In this document: in pieces, positions 39,427 to 48,251 of the stretch | Layout: the number at the start of each line of letters is the position of its first letter | How positions within the stretch are numbered: position 1 is the first letter of the stretch | Translations under genes and position numbers: made by a program | Assembly (NCBI RefSeq): GCF_900119165.1 | Contig: NZ_FPJG01000006.1 | Span: forward strand, 5,766,001 to 5,830,000 | Direction: 5' to 3' | Length of the DNA stretch: 64,000 bases | DNA from: Amycolatopsis australiensis | GTDB taxonomy: Bacteria > Actinomycetota > Actinomycetes > Mycobacteriales > Pseudonocardiaceae | Notes under the pieces: model-generated | Told to the model about the DNA's origin: nothing | Seen by the model: only the letters and a program-made list of their open reading frames with translations | Databases searched by the model: none

Positions 39427-42400
39427 CGCAGGTCAGCGTCGGCAGCGCCCAGTCCGCGTGGTCGTTGCCGTTGCCGTCGCCGCCGTCGGAGACCAGCAGG
39501 TCCAGCACCTGGGCGCCGGTGACGTCGACGTCGATCGGCACGGCCGCCTGGCCGCCCCGGACCACGGGAGTCGTCACCTTGGTCGTGCCGTCCGCCGAGA
39601 CGCTGAAGCTGACACTGCCGCCGGTGCCGGTCTCGCCGTCGACGCCGACCGAAGCCGTGAGGCGCGTGCAGGCGGCCGCCAGGTAGAGCTGGACGTCGCT
39701 CGCCGCGTGGACGCCGAGGCCCTTCGCGTACGGCACCCCGCCGATCGTCATCGGCTTTCCGTCGCCGGCGGCCGCTTCGCCGTTACTCGTGTCGCGCTCG
39801 ACCGGGCCCCAGCCGTTCGTCGCCGTGAGGAACGGCAGGGAGCTGACCGCGACCTGGCCGGCGGGCGGCGCCGGCGGCACCGCTCCGACGATCCGCTCGT
39901 CCGCGACCGAACCGGGGTGCCCGGCCTGCCGGTAGGCCACCGAAACCTTCAGCGCCGCGGTGTCCACTGTGGACGCGGCGGTGACCGGCCAGGTGAACGT
40001 CACCGACGAGCCGCTGTCGATCCGGGCCACCGAAGGCGGCGACGCCGCCCCGGCCGTCCACCCGGCCGGCACGGTCAGCGACGGCTTGACGTCGAACGCC
40101 GGCGGCGCGTCCGCGGGAACCCGCACGGTCGCCGAAGCGGTGAACCGCTGCCCGCCCGTCACCGTGTCCGGCGCGGTCAGGGAGACGCTCGCGGCCGGTG
40201 CCGCCGGCATGGCGTACCGCACCGGGTCGTAGCCGGGCGAGACGTTCTGCCGGACGGTCAGCGGCGAGCGGTAGCTGCCGTAGTTGGTCCAGGCGATCTT
40301 GCCGAGGCCGCCGGTGCTGCCGTCGAGGTTCCACACCGCGACGGCGATCGTGTTGTGGCCGTTCGGGTTCAGGATGCCGTTCGGGATCGGGAAGCTGTGC
40401 TGCGGACCGAGGTAGTTGACGTACTGGCCGAGCTGCCAGCCGTTGACGAAGATCAGCGCCCGGTACTGCCGGCCGGGGTCGTCGGTGATCGTCAGGCCCA
40501 GCGAGGTGTCCTGGCCGTGGGGCAGATCCAGATCCGCCGACGTCCGGTACCACGAAACACCCGGGGCCGGGTCCTTCGCCGGCAGCGAGACCGGCGTCCA
40601 GCGCCCGTCCGGGAAGCCGGGCAGCGACCAGCCGGCGCGCTCGCCGTACAGGCCGCCGGTGTTGAGCGGGCCGCGGACGGGGTCGAGGCCGGTCTCGCCG
40701 CCGCGCACGCCCTGCAGCCGCCAGGTCACCGACGTCAGCGGGGTGCCGGTGAGCCGGGCCGAGGTGAGGCCGCGGGCGGCCTTGTTGCCGTTGCCGGCGC
40801 CGTAATCCTCCTCGTGGCCCATGTTCACGGTCAGCACCGAGATCTCGTTCTCGCCCTGGCGCAGGGCCCCGGCCGGGAAGCCGAACGTGTGCTGCGGATC
40901 CTTCGAGCTGCCGAGGAAAACGCCGTTGAGCCACGCCGAGAACGCGCCGGCGGGGCCGCCGCTCTGGCTCGACAGCGTGATACCGGTCTGCTTGCCGTCG
41001 CCGGTGAACCGGCCGCGGTACCACGTGTTGCCGGTGTGGAACCCGTAGTCGTCGGCGAAGAGCACCGGTTTCGTGCCGAGCGCCGTCGAGCTGTTGGTGG
41101 TGTCCTTGTCGGCCACCGGCCACGCCGAGTCGTCGAAGCCTGGCCGGCTCTCCGGAGACTCCTGCTGGTGCTTCCACCCGGTCAGCGCGGGCAGGGTGAC
41201 CGGCTGGGCCGCCGGTGCCGTGCCGGTGCGGCTGCCGCTCGGCGTCGGCTGCGTCGCGACGCGGAAACCGTTCCAGGACACCGTCTTTTCGGCGGCGAAG
41301 ACCTCGAAGGCGCCGTCTGTGCCGGTGTCGCCGGTCAGGGCGAGGGTGCCGTACTGGTCGGCCGCGGTCCGCACGAGGTGGGTGCCGCGGACCAGCACCG
41401 GGCCCGCCGCGGTGTCCTGGCGCCAGAACGTCGCCGCGGTCGCCTTGTCCGCGAGCAGCAGGAGCAGCGGCCGCGCGCCGGGCACGGTGACCAGCACGCG
41501 GGTCAGGCCGTCGTGGGTGTAGTTCAGGCGCAGGTCACCGCGGGCGGCGTCCCAGGTGGACGTCGCGGTGCCGCCGAGCACCTGCACCGACGGCTGCTTC
41601 GCGAACCGCAGGACGGTCTCACCCGGCCCGCCCTGGTCGCCGTAGAGGACCGCGACGTCGCGGCCGCCGATGGCCGCGCTGGTCATGATCTCCGATGTCG
41701 AGTACTGCATCCGGGTCTGCCCGAGGTCGTAGCCGGCGACGACGATCTTCGACTGGCGGCCGTTCAGCGTGATCCCGGTGCCGGGCTGCTGCGGCACGAC
41801 CGGGTAGAAGTCGGTGCTGCCGGAGAGCAGGTCGACGGCGTCCACGACGACGAACGTCCCGGTCGCCTGCGGGTTCTTCTGGCCCGTCACGACGATCTTC
41901 AGCGTGTGCGCGCCGGCGGGCAGGCCGCGTACCTCGTAGCCGGTGACCTGGTTCTGCTTGCTCGACGCGTAGAGGTCGACGGTGCTGACCTTCGCGTCGT
42001 CGAGGTAGACGTCGGCGATGCCGTGGTTGCCGTCCTTCGACGTGACCCACCGGATTCCGGTGCCGGTGAAGGGAATGCTGACGCTGTCGCCGGTCGCCTC
42101 GGAGAACGATTCGGTGTGCTGGTAGTCGCCGCCGGTGTAGTTCACCTCGGGCCCGACGTGGCTCCAGGTGCCGGTGTAGCCGACCTCGGCGGCCCGGTCG
42201 TCGTAGGTGTAGCCGGCGTGCGCGGCCAGGTCGAGCGCGAGGCTCGTGGTGTTCGTGGCGGTGGACGTCGAGTCGGTGTGGCGCAGGGTGTGGAACTGGG
42301 TGCGCGTGTCGGGGTTGATCCGGGCGGTGTCGGTGAGCGCGGGGTCGGTCAGCGGCGCCGCGGCCAGGCCGTCGGTCTTGGTCAGCGGCGCGACGGACTG

Positions 42401-43489
42401 GGTGAAGTAGCCGATCAGCTTGTCTTCGGCGTACTTCGGGTCGAACTGGCGGCCCTCGGTGATCGCGGCGCCGTAGTCGTAGGAGGTGTAGTTCTGCGGG
42501 ATCGCGCTCCAGCCCCACGACGTGCCGCCGTGCAGCATGTAGAAGTTCTGGCCGGTGGCGCCGACCGCGATGTTCTGCTTGTAGAAGACGTTCGCGAACT
42601 GGTCGTTGATCAGCTGCGCGCACTTCCCGTAGCCGGGGCCGCCCCACGGGTCGAAGGCACCGCCCTGGAACTCGGCGGTGATCAGCGGCTTGCCGGGGAC
42701 GTGGTCGTAGCTGATGTCGGGCACGCCGTTCCACTTGGCCGGGTTCGAGCAGTCGAAGCCCTGCGGGTAGGAGTCGGCGGCGTCGACGTCGAGGGCGGCC
42801 TCACCGGCGTTGAAGGTGCCGTTGTTGTTGCCCACCAGGGGAACGGTGATGCCGTCGGCACGGGCCTTGTCCTCGAGGTGCTTCATGTAGGCGCGGCCGT
42901 CGGCGTTGCCGTTGTAGTACTCGTTCTCGACCTGGTAGGCCAGGACGCTGCCGGTGCCGTCGGTGAGCTGGTGGCGGGCGATGATCCGGTCGATCTGCGT
43001 CTGCCACTCGTCGGAGTACTTCAGGTAGACCGGGTCGGCGCTGCGGGTGTGGCCGGGCGTGGTGGACAGCCAGGTCGGGAAGCCACCGCCGTCGACCTCG
43101 GCGTTGATGTACGGCCCGGGCCGCGCGATGACGTAGAGCCCGGCCTGCTGGGCCATGTCGAGGAGCTTGTCGAGATCCCGGATGCCGCTGAAGTCGTAGA
43201 CGCCTTGGCGCGGCGAGTGGTAGCCCCAGTCGAAGTAGAGCGAGGTCGCGTTGAAGCCGGCCGCCTTCATCTTCTGGAAGATGTCGAGCCACAGGTCCTG
43301 GCTGGGCAGGCGGTAGGAGTGGAACTCGCCGGACCAGAGGTAGGTGCGCTGGCCGTCGACGAGGAAGGAGTAGCCGTCGTAGGTGACGGTGTGCCCCGGG
43401 GGCGCCGGCGGCGCGGCGGTGGCCGGCGGGACGGTCACCCCGACGAGGGCCAGCACGGCGACGAGCAGGGTCCGGACGACGGCACGCAT
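39407..43489 (-). CDS. Secreted GH35 beta-galactosidase, large multidomain
   Basis: 1360 residues. Signal peptide (1-26). Catalytic TIM barrel at about 35-380 with LWSGEFHSYRLPSQDLW, VENEY (acid/base Glu190) and ITAEFQGGAFDPWGG (nucleophile Glu273). Beta-sandwich and jelly-roll domains follow to about 1080, then NEW1-like and NPCBM-type modules near the end (GVHAASDVQLYL, LLVSDGGDGNGNDHADWALP). It removes terminal beta-galactose from plant or microbial glycans outside the cell. Start chosen for the signal peptide. Operator at 43594 and a LacI gene lie directly upstream. Confidence 0.92.
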   Translation of the reverse strand: MRAVVRTLLVAVLALVGVTVPPATAAPPAPPGHTVTYDGYSFLVDGQRTYLWSGEFHSYRLPSQDLWLDIFQKMKAAGFNATSLYFDWGYHSPRQGVYDFSGIRDLDKLLDMAQQAGLYVIARPGPYINAEVDGGGFPTWLSTTPGHTRSADPVYLKYSDEWQTQIDRIIARHQLTDGTGSVLAYQVENEYYNGNADGRAYMKHLEDKARADGITVPLVGNNNGTFNAGEAALDVDAADSYPQGFDCSNPAKWNGVPDISYDHVPGKPLITAEFQGGAFDPWGGPGYGKCAQLINDQFANVFYKQNIAVGATGQNFYMLHGGTSWGWSAIPQNYTSYDYGAAITEGRQFDPKYAEDKLIGYFTQSVAPLTKTDGLAAAPLTDPALTDTARINPDTRTQFHTLRHTDSTSTATNTTSLALDLAAHAGYTYDDRAAEVGYTGTWSHVGPEVNYTGGDYQHTESFSEATGDSVSIPFTGTGIRWVTSKDGNHGIADVYLDDAKVSTVDLYASSKQNQVTGYEVRGLPAGAHTLKIVVTGQKNPQATGTFVVVDAVDLLSGSTDFYPVVPQQPGTGITLNGRQSKIVVAGYDLGQTRMQYSTSEIMTSAAIGGRDVAVLYGDQGGPGETVLRFAKQPSVQVLGGTATSTWDAARGDLRLNYTHDGLTRVLVTVPGARPLLLLLADKATAATFWRQDTAAGPVLVRGTHLVRTAADQYGTLALTGDTGTDGAFEVFAAEKTVSWNGFRVATQPTPSGSRTGTAPAAQPVTLPALTGWKHQQESPESRPGFDDSAWPVADKDTTNSSTALGTKPVLFADDYGFHTGNTWYRGRFTGDGKQTGITLSSQSGGPAGAFSAWLNGVFLGSSKDPQHTFGFPAGALRQGENEISVLTVNMGHEEDYGAGNGNKAARGLTSARLTGTPLTSVTWRLQGVRGGETGLDPVRGPLNTGGLYGERAGWSLPGFPDGRWTPVSLPAKDPAPGVSWYRTSADLDLPHGQDTSLGLTITDDPGRQYRALIFVNGWQLGQYVNYLGPQHSFPIPNGILNPNGHNTIAVAVWNLDGSTGGLGKIAWTNYGSYRSPLTVRQNVSPGYDPVRYAMPAAPAASVSLTAPDTVTGGQRFTASATVRVPADAPPAFDVKPSLTVPAGWTAGAASPPSVARIDSGSSVTFTWPVTAASTVDTAALKVSVAYRQAGHPGSVADERIVGAVPPAPPAGQVAVSSLPFLTATNGWGPVERDTSNGEAAAGDGKPMTIGGVPYAKGLGVHAASDVQLYLAAACTRLTASVGVDGETGTGGSVSFSVSADGTTKVTTPVVRGGQAAVPIDVDVTGAQVLDLLVSDGGDGNGNDHADWALPTLTCATPPAG

Positions 43490-43593
43490 GCGGGGACCTC
43501 CGGGACGGCGGGGACCAGAACCGAACACGATCCTTTGCCGATCACACAGAAGCGGTCAAGATACAACACCGGGATGGATCAGTGCGGACGACG

Positions 43594-43607
43594 TGTTAGC
43601 GTTAACA
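43594..43607. promoter_or_regulatory. LacI-family operator before the beta-galactosidase gene
   Basis: TGTTAGCGTTAACA, identical over 14 bases to the site at 31998. It lies between the LacI gene and the GH35 gene, 105 bp before the GH35 start. Confidence 0.72.
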
Positions 43608-43646
43608 AAGCGGTTTTCTGTCCGGCCACTGTCCACCTGGCACGGT

Positions 43647-44690
43647 TCAGCGGGGTCCGGTGCTCTCCCGCACGATCAGCTCCGCGGGCACCAGATGCCG
43701 GGTCCGGGCGTCGCCGCCGGCCATGCGGTCCTCCAGCAACCCGAACGTCCTGCGGCCGACCTCGATGAAGTCCTGGCGGACCGTCGTCAGCGGCGGGTTG
43801 AAGTACGCCGCCTCCGGGACGTCGTCGAAGCCGGCCACGTGGACGTCCTCCGGGACCCGGATCCCCGCCTCGGTGAACGCGCGCAGCAGGCCCAGTGCCA
43901 TCTGGTCGTTGGCCGAGAACACCGCCTTGAGCCCGCGCTTCCCGGCCAGCGCCCGGCCGGCCTCGTAACCCGAGCGCGGGCTCCAGTCGCCGCGCACCAC
44001 CGCCGGGACGCGAAGGCCGCGCCGCTCCAGGGTCTCGCGCCAGCCGCGTTCGCGGTCGCGGGCCTCCAGCCAGTCCTCCGGTCCCGCGACGTGCCAGACC
44101 GTGCGGTGGCCGAGGGCGAGCAGGTGCTCGGTGACGCGCCGGGCGCCGTCGTACTGGTCGACCGAGATCACCGGCACCGGCGCCGACTCGCCGCCGCCGA
44201 CCGCCACCACCGGGATGTCGCCCGGGACCGCGGCCAGCGCCCGGCCGGCCGTGACGTGCGGGGCGATCACGACGATCCCTTCGACCGCCTGGCGCCGCAG
44301 GCTCTCCACCGCGTCGCCGATCGACGTCCGTCCCGGGCGGGTGACGCTGCAGATCGCGACGCCGTACCCGGCCTCGCGCGCCGCGTTCTCGATGCCGTAC
44401 AGGGTGCTCGCGGGCCCGTAGAGGTTCGACTCCAGGGCGACCACGCCGAGCGTGCCCGACCGGCCGGTGACCAGCGTCCGCGCGGCCGTGTTGGGCCGGT
44501 AGCCGAGCTTGTGCACCGCGGCGAGGACCCGCTCGCGGGTTTCCGGGCGCACCGGCCCGCTCTCGTTGACCACGCGCGAGACGGTCATGTGCGACACCCC
44601 GGCCATGCCGGCGACGTCGGCCAGGCTCGGCTGCCGCGGCCCCGGCGCCGACGTCCTGGCCTGCTCCCCCGGCTTCGCCCGGTCCACCAC
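43647..44690 (-). CDS. LacI-family regulator of the beta-galactosidase gene
   Basis: About 347 residues with an N-terminal HTH (SLADVAGMAGVSHMTVSRVVNES) and a sugar-binding-protein-like effector domain (HRTVWHVAGPEDWLEARDRERGW, VAGFDDVPEAAYFNPPLTTVRQDF). It is so like the regulator at 32051 that the two clearly arose by duplication; the recognition helix SHMTVSRV is identical, consistent with identical operators. The GTG at 44690 is preferred because GGAGGGGG lies about 8 nt upstream; a GTG at 44723 is also possible. Confidence 0.9.
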   Translation of the reverse strand: MVDRAKPGEQARTSAPGPRQPSLADVAGMAGVSHMTVSRVVNESGPVRPETRERVLAAVHKLGYRPNTAARTLVTGRSGTLGVVALESNLYGPASTLYGIENAAREAGYGVAICSVTRPGRTSIGDAVESLRRQAVEGIVVIAPHVTAGRALAAVPGDIPVVAVGGGESAPVPVISVDQYDGARRVTEHLLALGHRTVWHVAGPEDWLEARDRERGWRETLERRGLRVPAVVRGDWSPRSGYEAGRALAGKRGLKAVFSANDQMALGLLRAFTEAGIRVPEDVHVAGFDDVPEAAYFNPPLTTVRQDFIEVGRRTFGLLEDRMAGGDARTRHLVPAELIVRESTGPR

Positions 44691-45065
44691 CCTGGCCCCC
44701 TCCGTTCCGCGCCGTGACACCACCTCCGAGACCGTACCGCCGAACCGGACGGCAGCGGCGGACCCGGGCCGGGCCGAGTCGCGTGCAGAGCGCGTTCAGG
44801 ACCTCCGGGACGCGCCGGGCGACGTCCACCGGGTCTCCGGCGGCGCCGATGTCGCCGTCGTGGCGACGCTCGTCGTCACCGGCGGCGTGGCCGTGACCGC
44901 CGGGCGGGACGGGACGGCGGGCGGCCGGACCGCCGCCGCCACGGCGAGTGTCGTCACCACGGCCGCGGCGCACGCCCCGGCCAGCAGCATCGCGTTTCGT
45001 CGGCGCATACCCGGCTGTTGCCCGCGAACCCGCCCGGTGTTCGCGCGAAGCCGGTCGCGCCGGGG
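44691..45065. other. Intergenic stretch, no confident gene
   Basis: 375 bases. A leftward 70-codon frame at 44796-45008 (MRRRNAMLLAGACAAAVVTT then Pro/Thr-rich) looks like a small membrane-anchored peptide, but it lacks a clear ribosome-binding site and ends abruptly; an adjacent frame continues with plausible sequence, so it may be a broken gene. Not called. Confidence 0.4.
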
Positions 45066-45722
45066 TCAGGCCGGCGTCAGGCGCACGCAGCAGGACCCGG
45101 GCCGCGGGTCCAGGCGGGCACGCAGCCGGCAGTCACCCGCGCCGTCGAGCATGCCCGCGACCAGGCCGAGGTTCATCTCGCACACCAGCCGCGTGTGGGT
45201 CCGCGCCAGCCGCTGGAACGGGCAGTTCCCCAGCACCACCGCGTCTCCCTCGGCCCGCGGCTCGAACCCGTGCTCTTCGAGCGTGCCGACGACGTCGTTC
45301 GTGCCCGCGGCCAGCTGCGCCCCGTGTTCGCGGGCCCGGCGGCCGAGGATTTCCCGCGGTGCGCCGCCCGTCTCGTCGGCCTCCTCGATCGCGGACGCCA
45401 GCAGCTGCCCCGCCAGCTCGTACTGCCGTTCCGGCAGCGAGACGCTCACCTGCCGGTCCGACCGGCGGTAGAGCTTGGCCGGGCGGCCCGCGCCCGGGCC
45501 CGTGCGGCCGCTGCGGCGCTCGTACTCCGCCACGAGCAGCCGCTCCTCGACCAGGCGGTCGAGGTGGAACGCGACCGTCGCGCGCGGCACGCCGAGCGCC
45601 GAGGCGACGTCGTCGCGGCTGACCGGTTCCGGGTGGCGGACGACGAACTCGTACAGCCGCCGGCGCGTCGGCTCGTCCAGCGCCGCGACCGCGGCCAGCG
45701 CGCCCGCCTGGGACTTGTGCAT
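45066..45722 (-). CDS. HTH regulator with a C-terminal cysteine cluster, possible Fe-S sensor (SufR-like layout)
   Basis: 218 residues. N-terminal winged helix about 10-90 (EPTRRRLYEFVVRHPEPVSRDDVASALG, recognition VPRATVAFHLDRL). The C-terminal region has Cys167, Cys181, Cys198, Cys211 and Cys212, in GNCPFQRLA, VCEMNLGL, GDCRL and GSCC. Spacing CX13CX16CX12CC resembles, without equalling, the CX12CX13CX14C of the [4Fe-4S] repressor SufR. Divergent from folE, with inverted-repeat sites in the shared 86-bp gap. ATG lies 6 nt after a TAGAGT -10, so a leaderless mRNA is likely. Cluster binding is inferred. Confidence 0.82.
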   Translation of the reverse strand: MHKSQAGALAAVAALDEPTRRRLYEFVVRHPEPVSRDDVASALGVPRATVAFHLDRLVEERLLVAEYERRSGRTGPGAGRPAKLYRRSDRQVSVSLPERQYELAGQLLASAIEEADETGGAPREILGRRAREHGAQLAAGTNDVVGTLEEHGFEPRAEGDAVVLGNCPFQRLARTHTRLVCEMNLGLVAGMLDGAGDCRLRARLDPRPGSCCVRLTPA

Positions 45723-45728
45723 CTCAGC

Positions 45729-45741
45729 ACTCTAAAACAAA
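45729..45741. promoter_or_regulatory. Operator arm and -10 of the cysteine-cluster regulator
   Basis: TCTAAAACAAA (45731-45741) is the inverted counterpart (10 of 11) of TTGGTTTTAGA at 45786-45796. It overlaps TAGAGT (45729-45734 read leftward), the -10 of the regulator, suggesting autoregulation. Confidence 0.55.
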
Positions 45742-45747
45742 CAACCG

Positions 45748-45796
45748 TTGACGAAAACCCCGGCGGCTTCTAACGTCGGCTCGACTTGGTTTTAGA
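45748..45796 (+). promoter_or_regulatory. folE promoter with downstream operator arm
   Basis: TTGACG (45748-45753), exactly 17 nt, TAACGT (45771-45776), a strong pair. The predicted start is near 45783 and the operator arm TTGGTTTTAGA (45786-45796) follows at once, a repression position. Confidence 0.7.
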
Positions 45797-45808
45797 AGGA
45801 GGACTGTC

Positions 45809-46429
45809 GTGACCGTCGATCCCGTCAGCGAACCGGTGCCGCTGCGGCACCTGGGTGTCGTCCACGACCGCGACACCATGGACCTGCCCGCGGCGGAACG
45901 CGCGGTCGCCGACCTGCTGCGCGCGCTCGGGAAGGACCCGTCGTCGGAGCACCTCGGCGACACCCCGCGGCGGGTGGCCAACGCCTACGCGGAGATGCTG
46001 CGGCCACGGGACTTCCAGCTGACGACGTTCCCGAACGACGAGGGCTACGACGAGCTCGTGCTGGCGAAGAGCATCCCGGTGCAGTCGCTGTGCGAGCACC
46101 ACCTGCTGCCGTTCCGCGGCGTCGCGCACGTGGGCTACCTGCCCGGCGAGCGGATCCTCGGGCTGTCGAAGCTCGCCCGCGTGGTCGAGCTGTTCGCGCG
46201 CGACCTGCAGGTGCAGGAGCGGCTGACCAAGCAGGTCGCGGACTGGCTGCAGGAGCACCTGGCGCCGAAGGGCGTCGGGGTCGTCATCGAAGCCGAGCAC
46301 CTGTGCATGTCGCTGCGCGGGGTGCGGGCCAACGGCGCGCTCACCGTGACGTCGTCCCTGCACGGCCTGCTGCGCGAGGAACCCAAGACCCGCCAGGAGT
46401 TCTTCGCCCTCACGGGGGTGAGCGCCTGA
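45809..46429 (+). CDS. folE: GTP cyclohydrolase I
   Basis: 206 residues, normal length. Converts GTP to dihydroneopterin triphosphate, the first step of tetrahydrofolate (and pterin/deazapurine) synthesis. Zinc ligands are visible in SLCEHHLLPFRGVAHVGYLP and AEHLCMSLRG, with GLSKLARVVELFARDLQVQERLT between. GGAGG 8 nt before the GTG. Its isolation from other fol genes and pairing with a redox flavoprotein under a Cys-cluster regulator is unusual and suggests a conditional or backup copy. Confidence 0.94.
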   Translation: MTVDPVSEPVPLRHLGVVHDRDTMDLPAAERAVADLLRALGKDPSSEHLGDTPRRVANAYAEMLRPRDFQLTTFPNDEGYDELVLAKSIPVQSLCEHHLLPFRGVAHVGYLPGERILGLSKLARVVELFARDLQVQERLTKQVADWLQEHLAPKGVGVVIEAEHLCMSLRGVRANGALTVTSSLHGLLREEPKTRQEFFALTGVSA

Positions 46430-47634
46430 TGGACACCCACGTCGTCGCCGGCGGCGGGCTCACCGCCGCGAAGGCGGCGGAAACCCTGCGCGCGGAAGGG
46501 TTCGCCGGCCGGATCGTCATCGTCGGCGCGGAGCCCGACCTGCCGTACGAGCGGCCGCCGCTGTCGAAGGGCTACCTGCTCGGCCAGGACGACCGCGCGT
46601 CGGTGTTCGTCCACGACGAGAAGTGGTACGCCGACCAGGGCATCGAGGTGCTGACCGGCCGCCGGGTCACGGCGCTGGACCGCGCCGCGCACGAGGTCGA
46701 GCTGGACGGCGGCGAGCGGCTCGGCTACACGAAGCTGCTGCTGGCGACCGGCGCGTCGCCGCGGCGGCTGCGGGTGCCCGGCAACGACCTCGACGGCGTC
46801 CACTACCTGCGCCGCCTCAGCCACGCCGACCGGCTGCGCGAGGCACTGCGAGCGGGCGGCCGGGTCGTCGTGGCCGGCGCGGGCTGGATCGGCCTGGAAA
46901 CCGCGGCGGCGGCCCGGACCTACGGCTGCGAGGTGACGATCGTCGAGCCGGCGCCGTCGCCCCTGCACGCGACGCTCGGCCCGGAGCTGGGCGGGTTCTT
47001 CGCCGGGCTGCACCGCCGGCACGGCGTCGAGCTGCGGCTCGGCACCGGCGTGACGGGCTTCGCGGGCGACACCACCGTCACGGCGGTGCGGACGGACACG
47101 GGCGAGATCCCGGCCGACGTCGTGATCGTCGGGATCGGCGCGCGGCCCGAGACGCAGCTGGCCGAAGAAGCGGGACTGGCCGTCGACGACGGCGTGTGCG
47201 TCGACGCGGCCCTGCGCACCGAAGACCCCGACATCTTCGCGGCGGGCGACGTCGCGAGTGTCTGGAACCCGGCCTACGGCCGCCGCATCCGCGTGGAGCA
47301 CTGGGCGGCGGCAACCAACGGGGGCCCGGCGGCGGCGCGGTCGATGCTGGGCCGCGAGCCGGCCTACGACGACCTGCCGTACTTCTTCTCCGACCAGTAC
47401 GACGCCGGCATGGAGTTCACCGGCTGGTTCCCGCCGGGCGGCTACGACCGCGTGGTCACCCGCGGCGGCGACGAGGCGTTCCACGCGTTCTGGCTGGCCG
47501 GTGACCGGGTGGTGGCCGGCCTGCACGTCAACCAGTGGGACGAAGGCCTCGACGCGGTCCGCGAGCTGATCCGCAGCGGCCGTCCGGTGGACGCGGCGGC
47601 ACTGGCCGACCCCGCCCGCCCGCTCCCGAGCTAG
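46429..47634 (+). CDS. FAD-dependent ferredoxin-reductase-like oxidoreductase
   Basis: 401 residues. Two dinucleotide folds: the N-terminal FAD site (VVAGGGLTAAKAAETL, PYERPPLSKGYL) and the NAD(P) site VVVAGAGWIGLETAAAA at about 144-160, then EDPDIFAAGDVAS. Order and the C-terminal reductase domain match rhodocoxin/putidaredoxin reductases, which pass electrons from NAD(P)H to a small ferredoxin. No ferredoxin or P450 gene is adjacent. Start overlaps the folE stop by one base (TGATG), so both are co-translated. Confidence 0.88.
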   Translation: MDTHVVAGGGLTAAKAAETLRAEGFAGRIVIVGAEPDLPYERPPLSKGYLLGQDDRASVFVHDEKWYADQGIEVLTGRRVTALDRAAHEVELDGGERLGYTKLLLATGASPRRLRVPGNDLDGVHYLRRLSHADRLREALRAGGRVVVAGAGWIGLETAAAARTYGCEVTIVEPAPSPLHATLGPELGGFFAGLHRRHGVELRLGTGVTGFAGDTTVTAVRTDTGEIPADVVIVGIGARPETQLAEEAGLAVDDGVCVDAALRTEDPDIFAAGDVASVWNPAYGRRIRVEHWAAATNGGPAAARSMLGREPAYDDLPYFFSDQYDAGMEFTGWFPPGGYDRVVTRGGDEAFHAFWLAGDRVVAGLHVNQWDEGLDAVRELIRSGRPVDAAALADPARPLPS

Positions 47635-47648
47635 CCGCGCCGGCTCCC

Positions 47649-47697
47649 GGTCGTGAGTGGGAAACAGGGTCAGAACCCCGTTTCCCACTCGCGACCC
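47649..47697. repeat. REP-like palindromic element, copy 2
   Basis: 17-bp arms (47649-47665 and 47681-47697 approximately, 16 paired) around a 14-nt loop; shares GTCGTGAG-GGGAAACAG and GTTTCCCAC-CGACC with the element at 30932, inverted. It lies 14 bp after the folE-oxidoreductase operon and faces a convergent gene, so it may also act as a bidirectional terminator. Confidence 0.72.
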
Positions 47698-47705
47698 TGC
47701 GGGCG

Positions 47706-48140
47706 CTAGTCCTCGCGACGGTGCCGTCCGCCGCGGGGGCCGGCGATCGACCGGACCCGCGAGGCCAGATCGCCCCGGCGGGCCCGGCGCGCGTACTCCA
47801 GCAGCGCTTCCGCCCGTTCCTGCGGCAGCCACCCCTCTTCGGCGCCCACCTCCAGGCACAGCAGGTGCGCCACCAGCTCCCGGGAATCTTCGTCGTGCTC
47901 GGCGGCCCGCTCCGCGAACCGGCGGGCCGCCTCGGCCTCGCCGTCGCACCACGCCGCCATCGCCAGGAGCGTCGCCGTCGCCGTCAGGATGTCGCCGCGG
48001 TGGACGCCTCCCTCCGCCGCCAGGTGCTCCGCCAGCTGGAAGCTGCGCGTGCCCACTCCGCCCGCACCCTCCCGGCGCACCGCTTCCGCGAGTGCCCGGA
48101 TCTGGCGCGTGACATAGTCCCCGCTCGACAACCCCGACAT
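47706..48140 (-). CDS. Hypothetical protein
   Basis: 144 residues, soluble and mostly helical, Ala/Glu/Arg-rich (RQIRALAEAVRREGAGG, DILTATATLLAMAAWCDGEAEAARRF, HDEDSRELVAHLLCLEVGAEEGWLPQERAEALLEYARR as landmarks only in part). No family recognised. ATG at 48140 is preferred for the GAGGGGAC upstream; a longer frame begins at 48197. Situated between the REP element and the decayed two-component genes. Confidence 0.65.
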   Translation of the reverse strand: MSGLSSGDYVTRQIRALAEAVRREGAGGVGTRSFQLAEHLAAEGGVHRGDILTATATLLAMAAWCDGEAEAARRFAERAAEHDEDSRELVAHLLCLEVGAEEGWLPQERAEALLEYARRARRGDLASRVRSIAGPRGGRHRRED

Positions 48141-48251
48141 GCCGTCCCCTCTGCCGCGCACGCAGGCACCGTGCGTCACCCGACAGGTGTACTCCATCGG
48201 CGGGCAGATACGTCGGACGCCCCACCGGTTCCGCCCGGCCGGACGCGCGGA

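Noticed and set aside
44796..45008. Leftward 70-codon frame with a hydrophobic N-terminus
   Set aside because: No ribosome-binding site or family, and likely continuation in another frame; too weak to call a gene.
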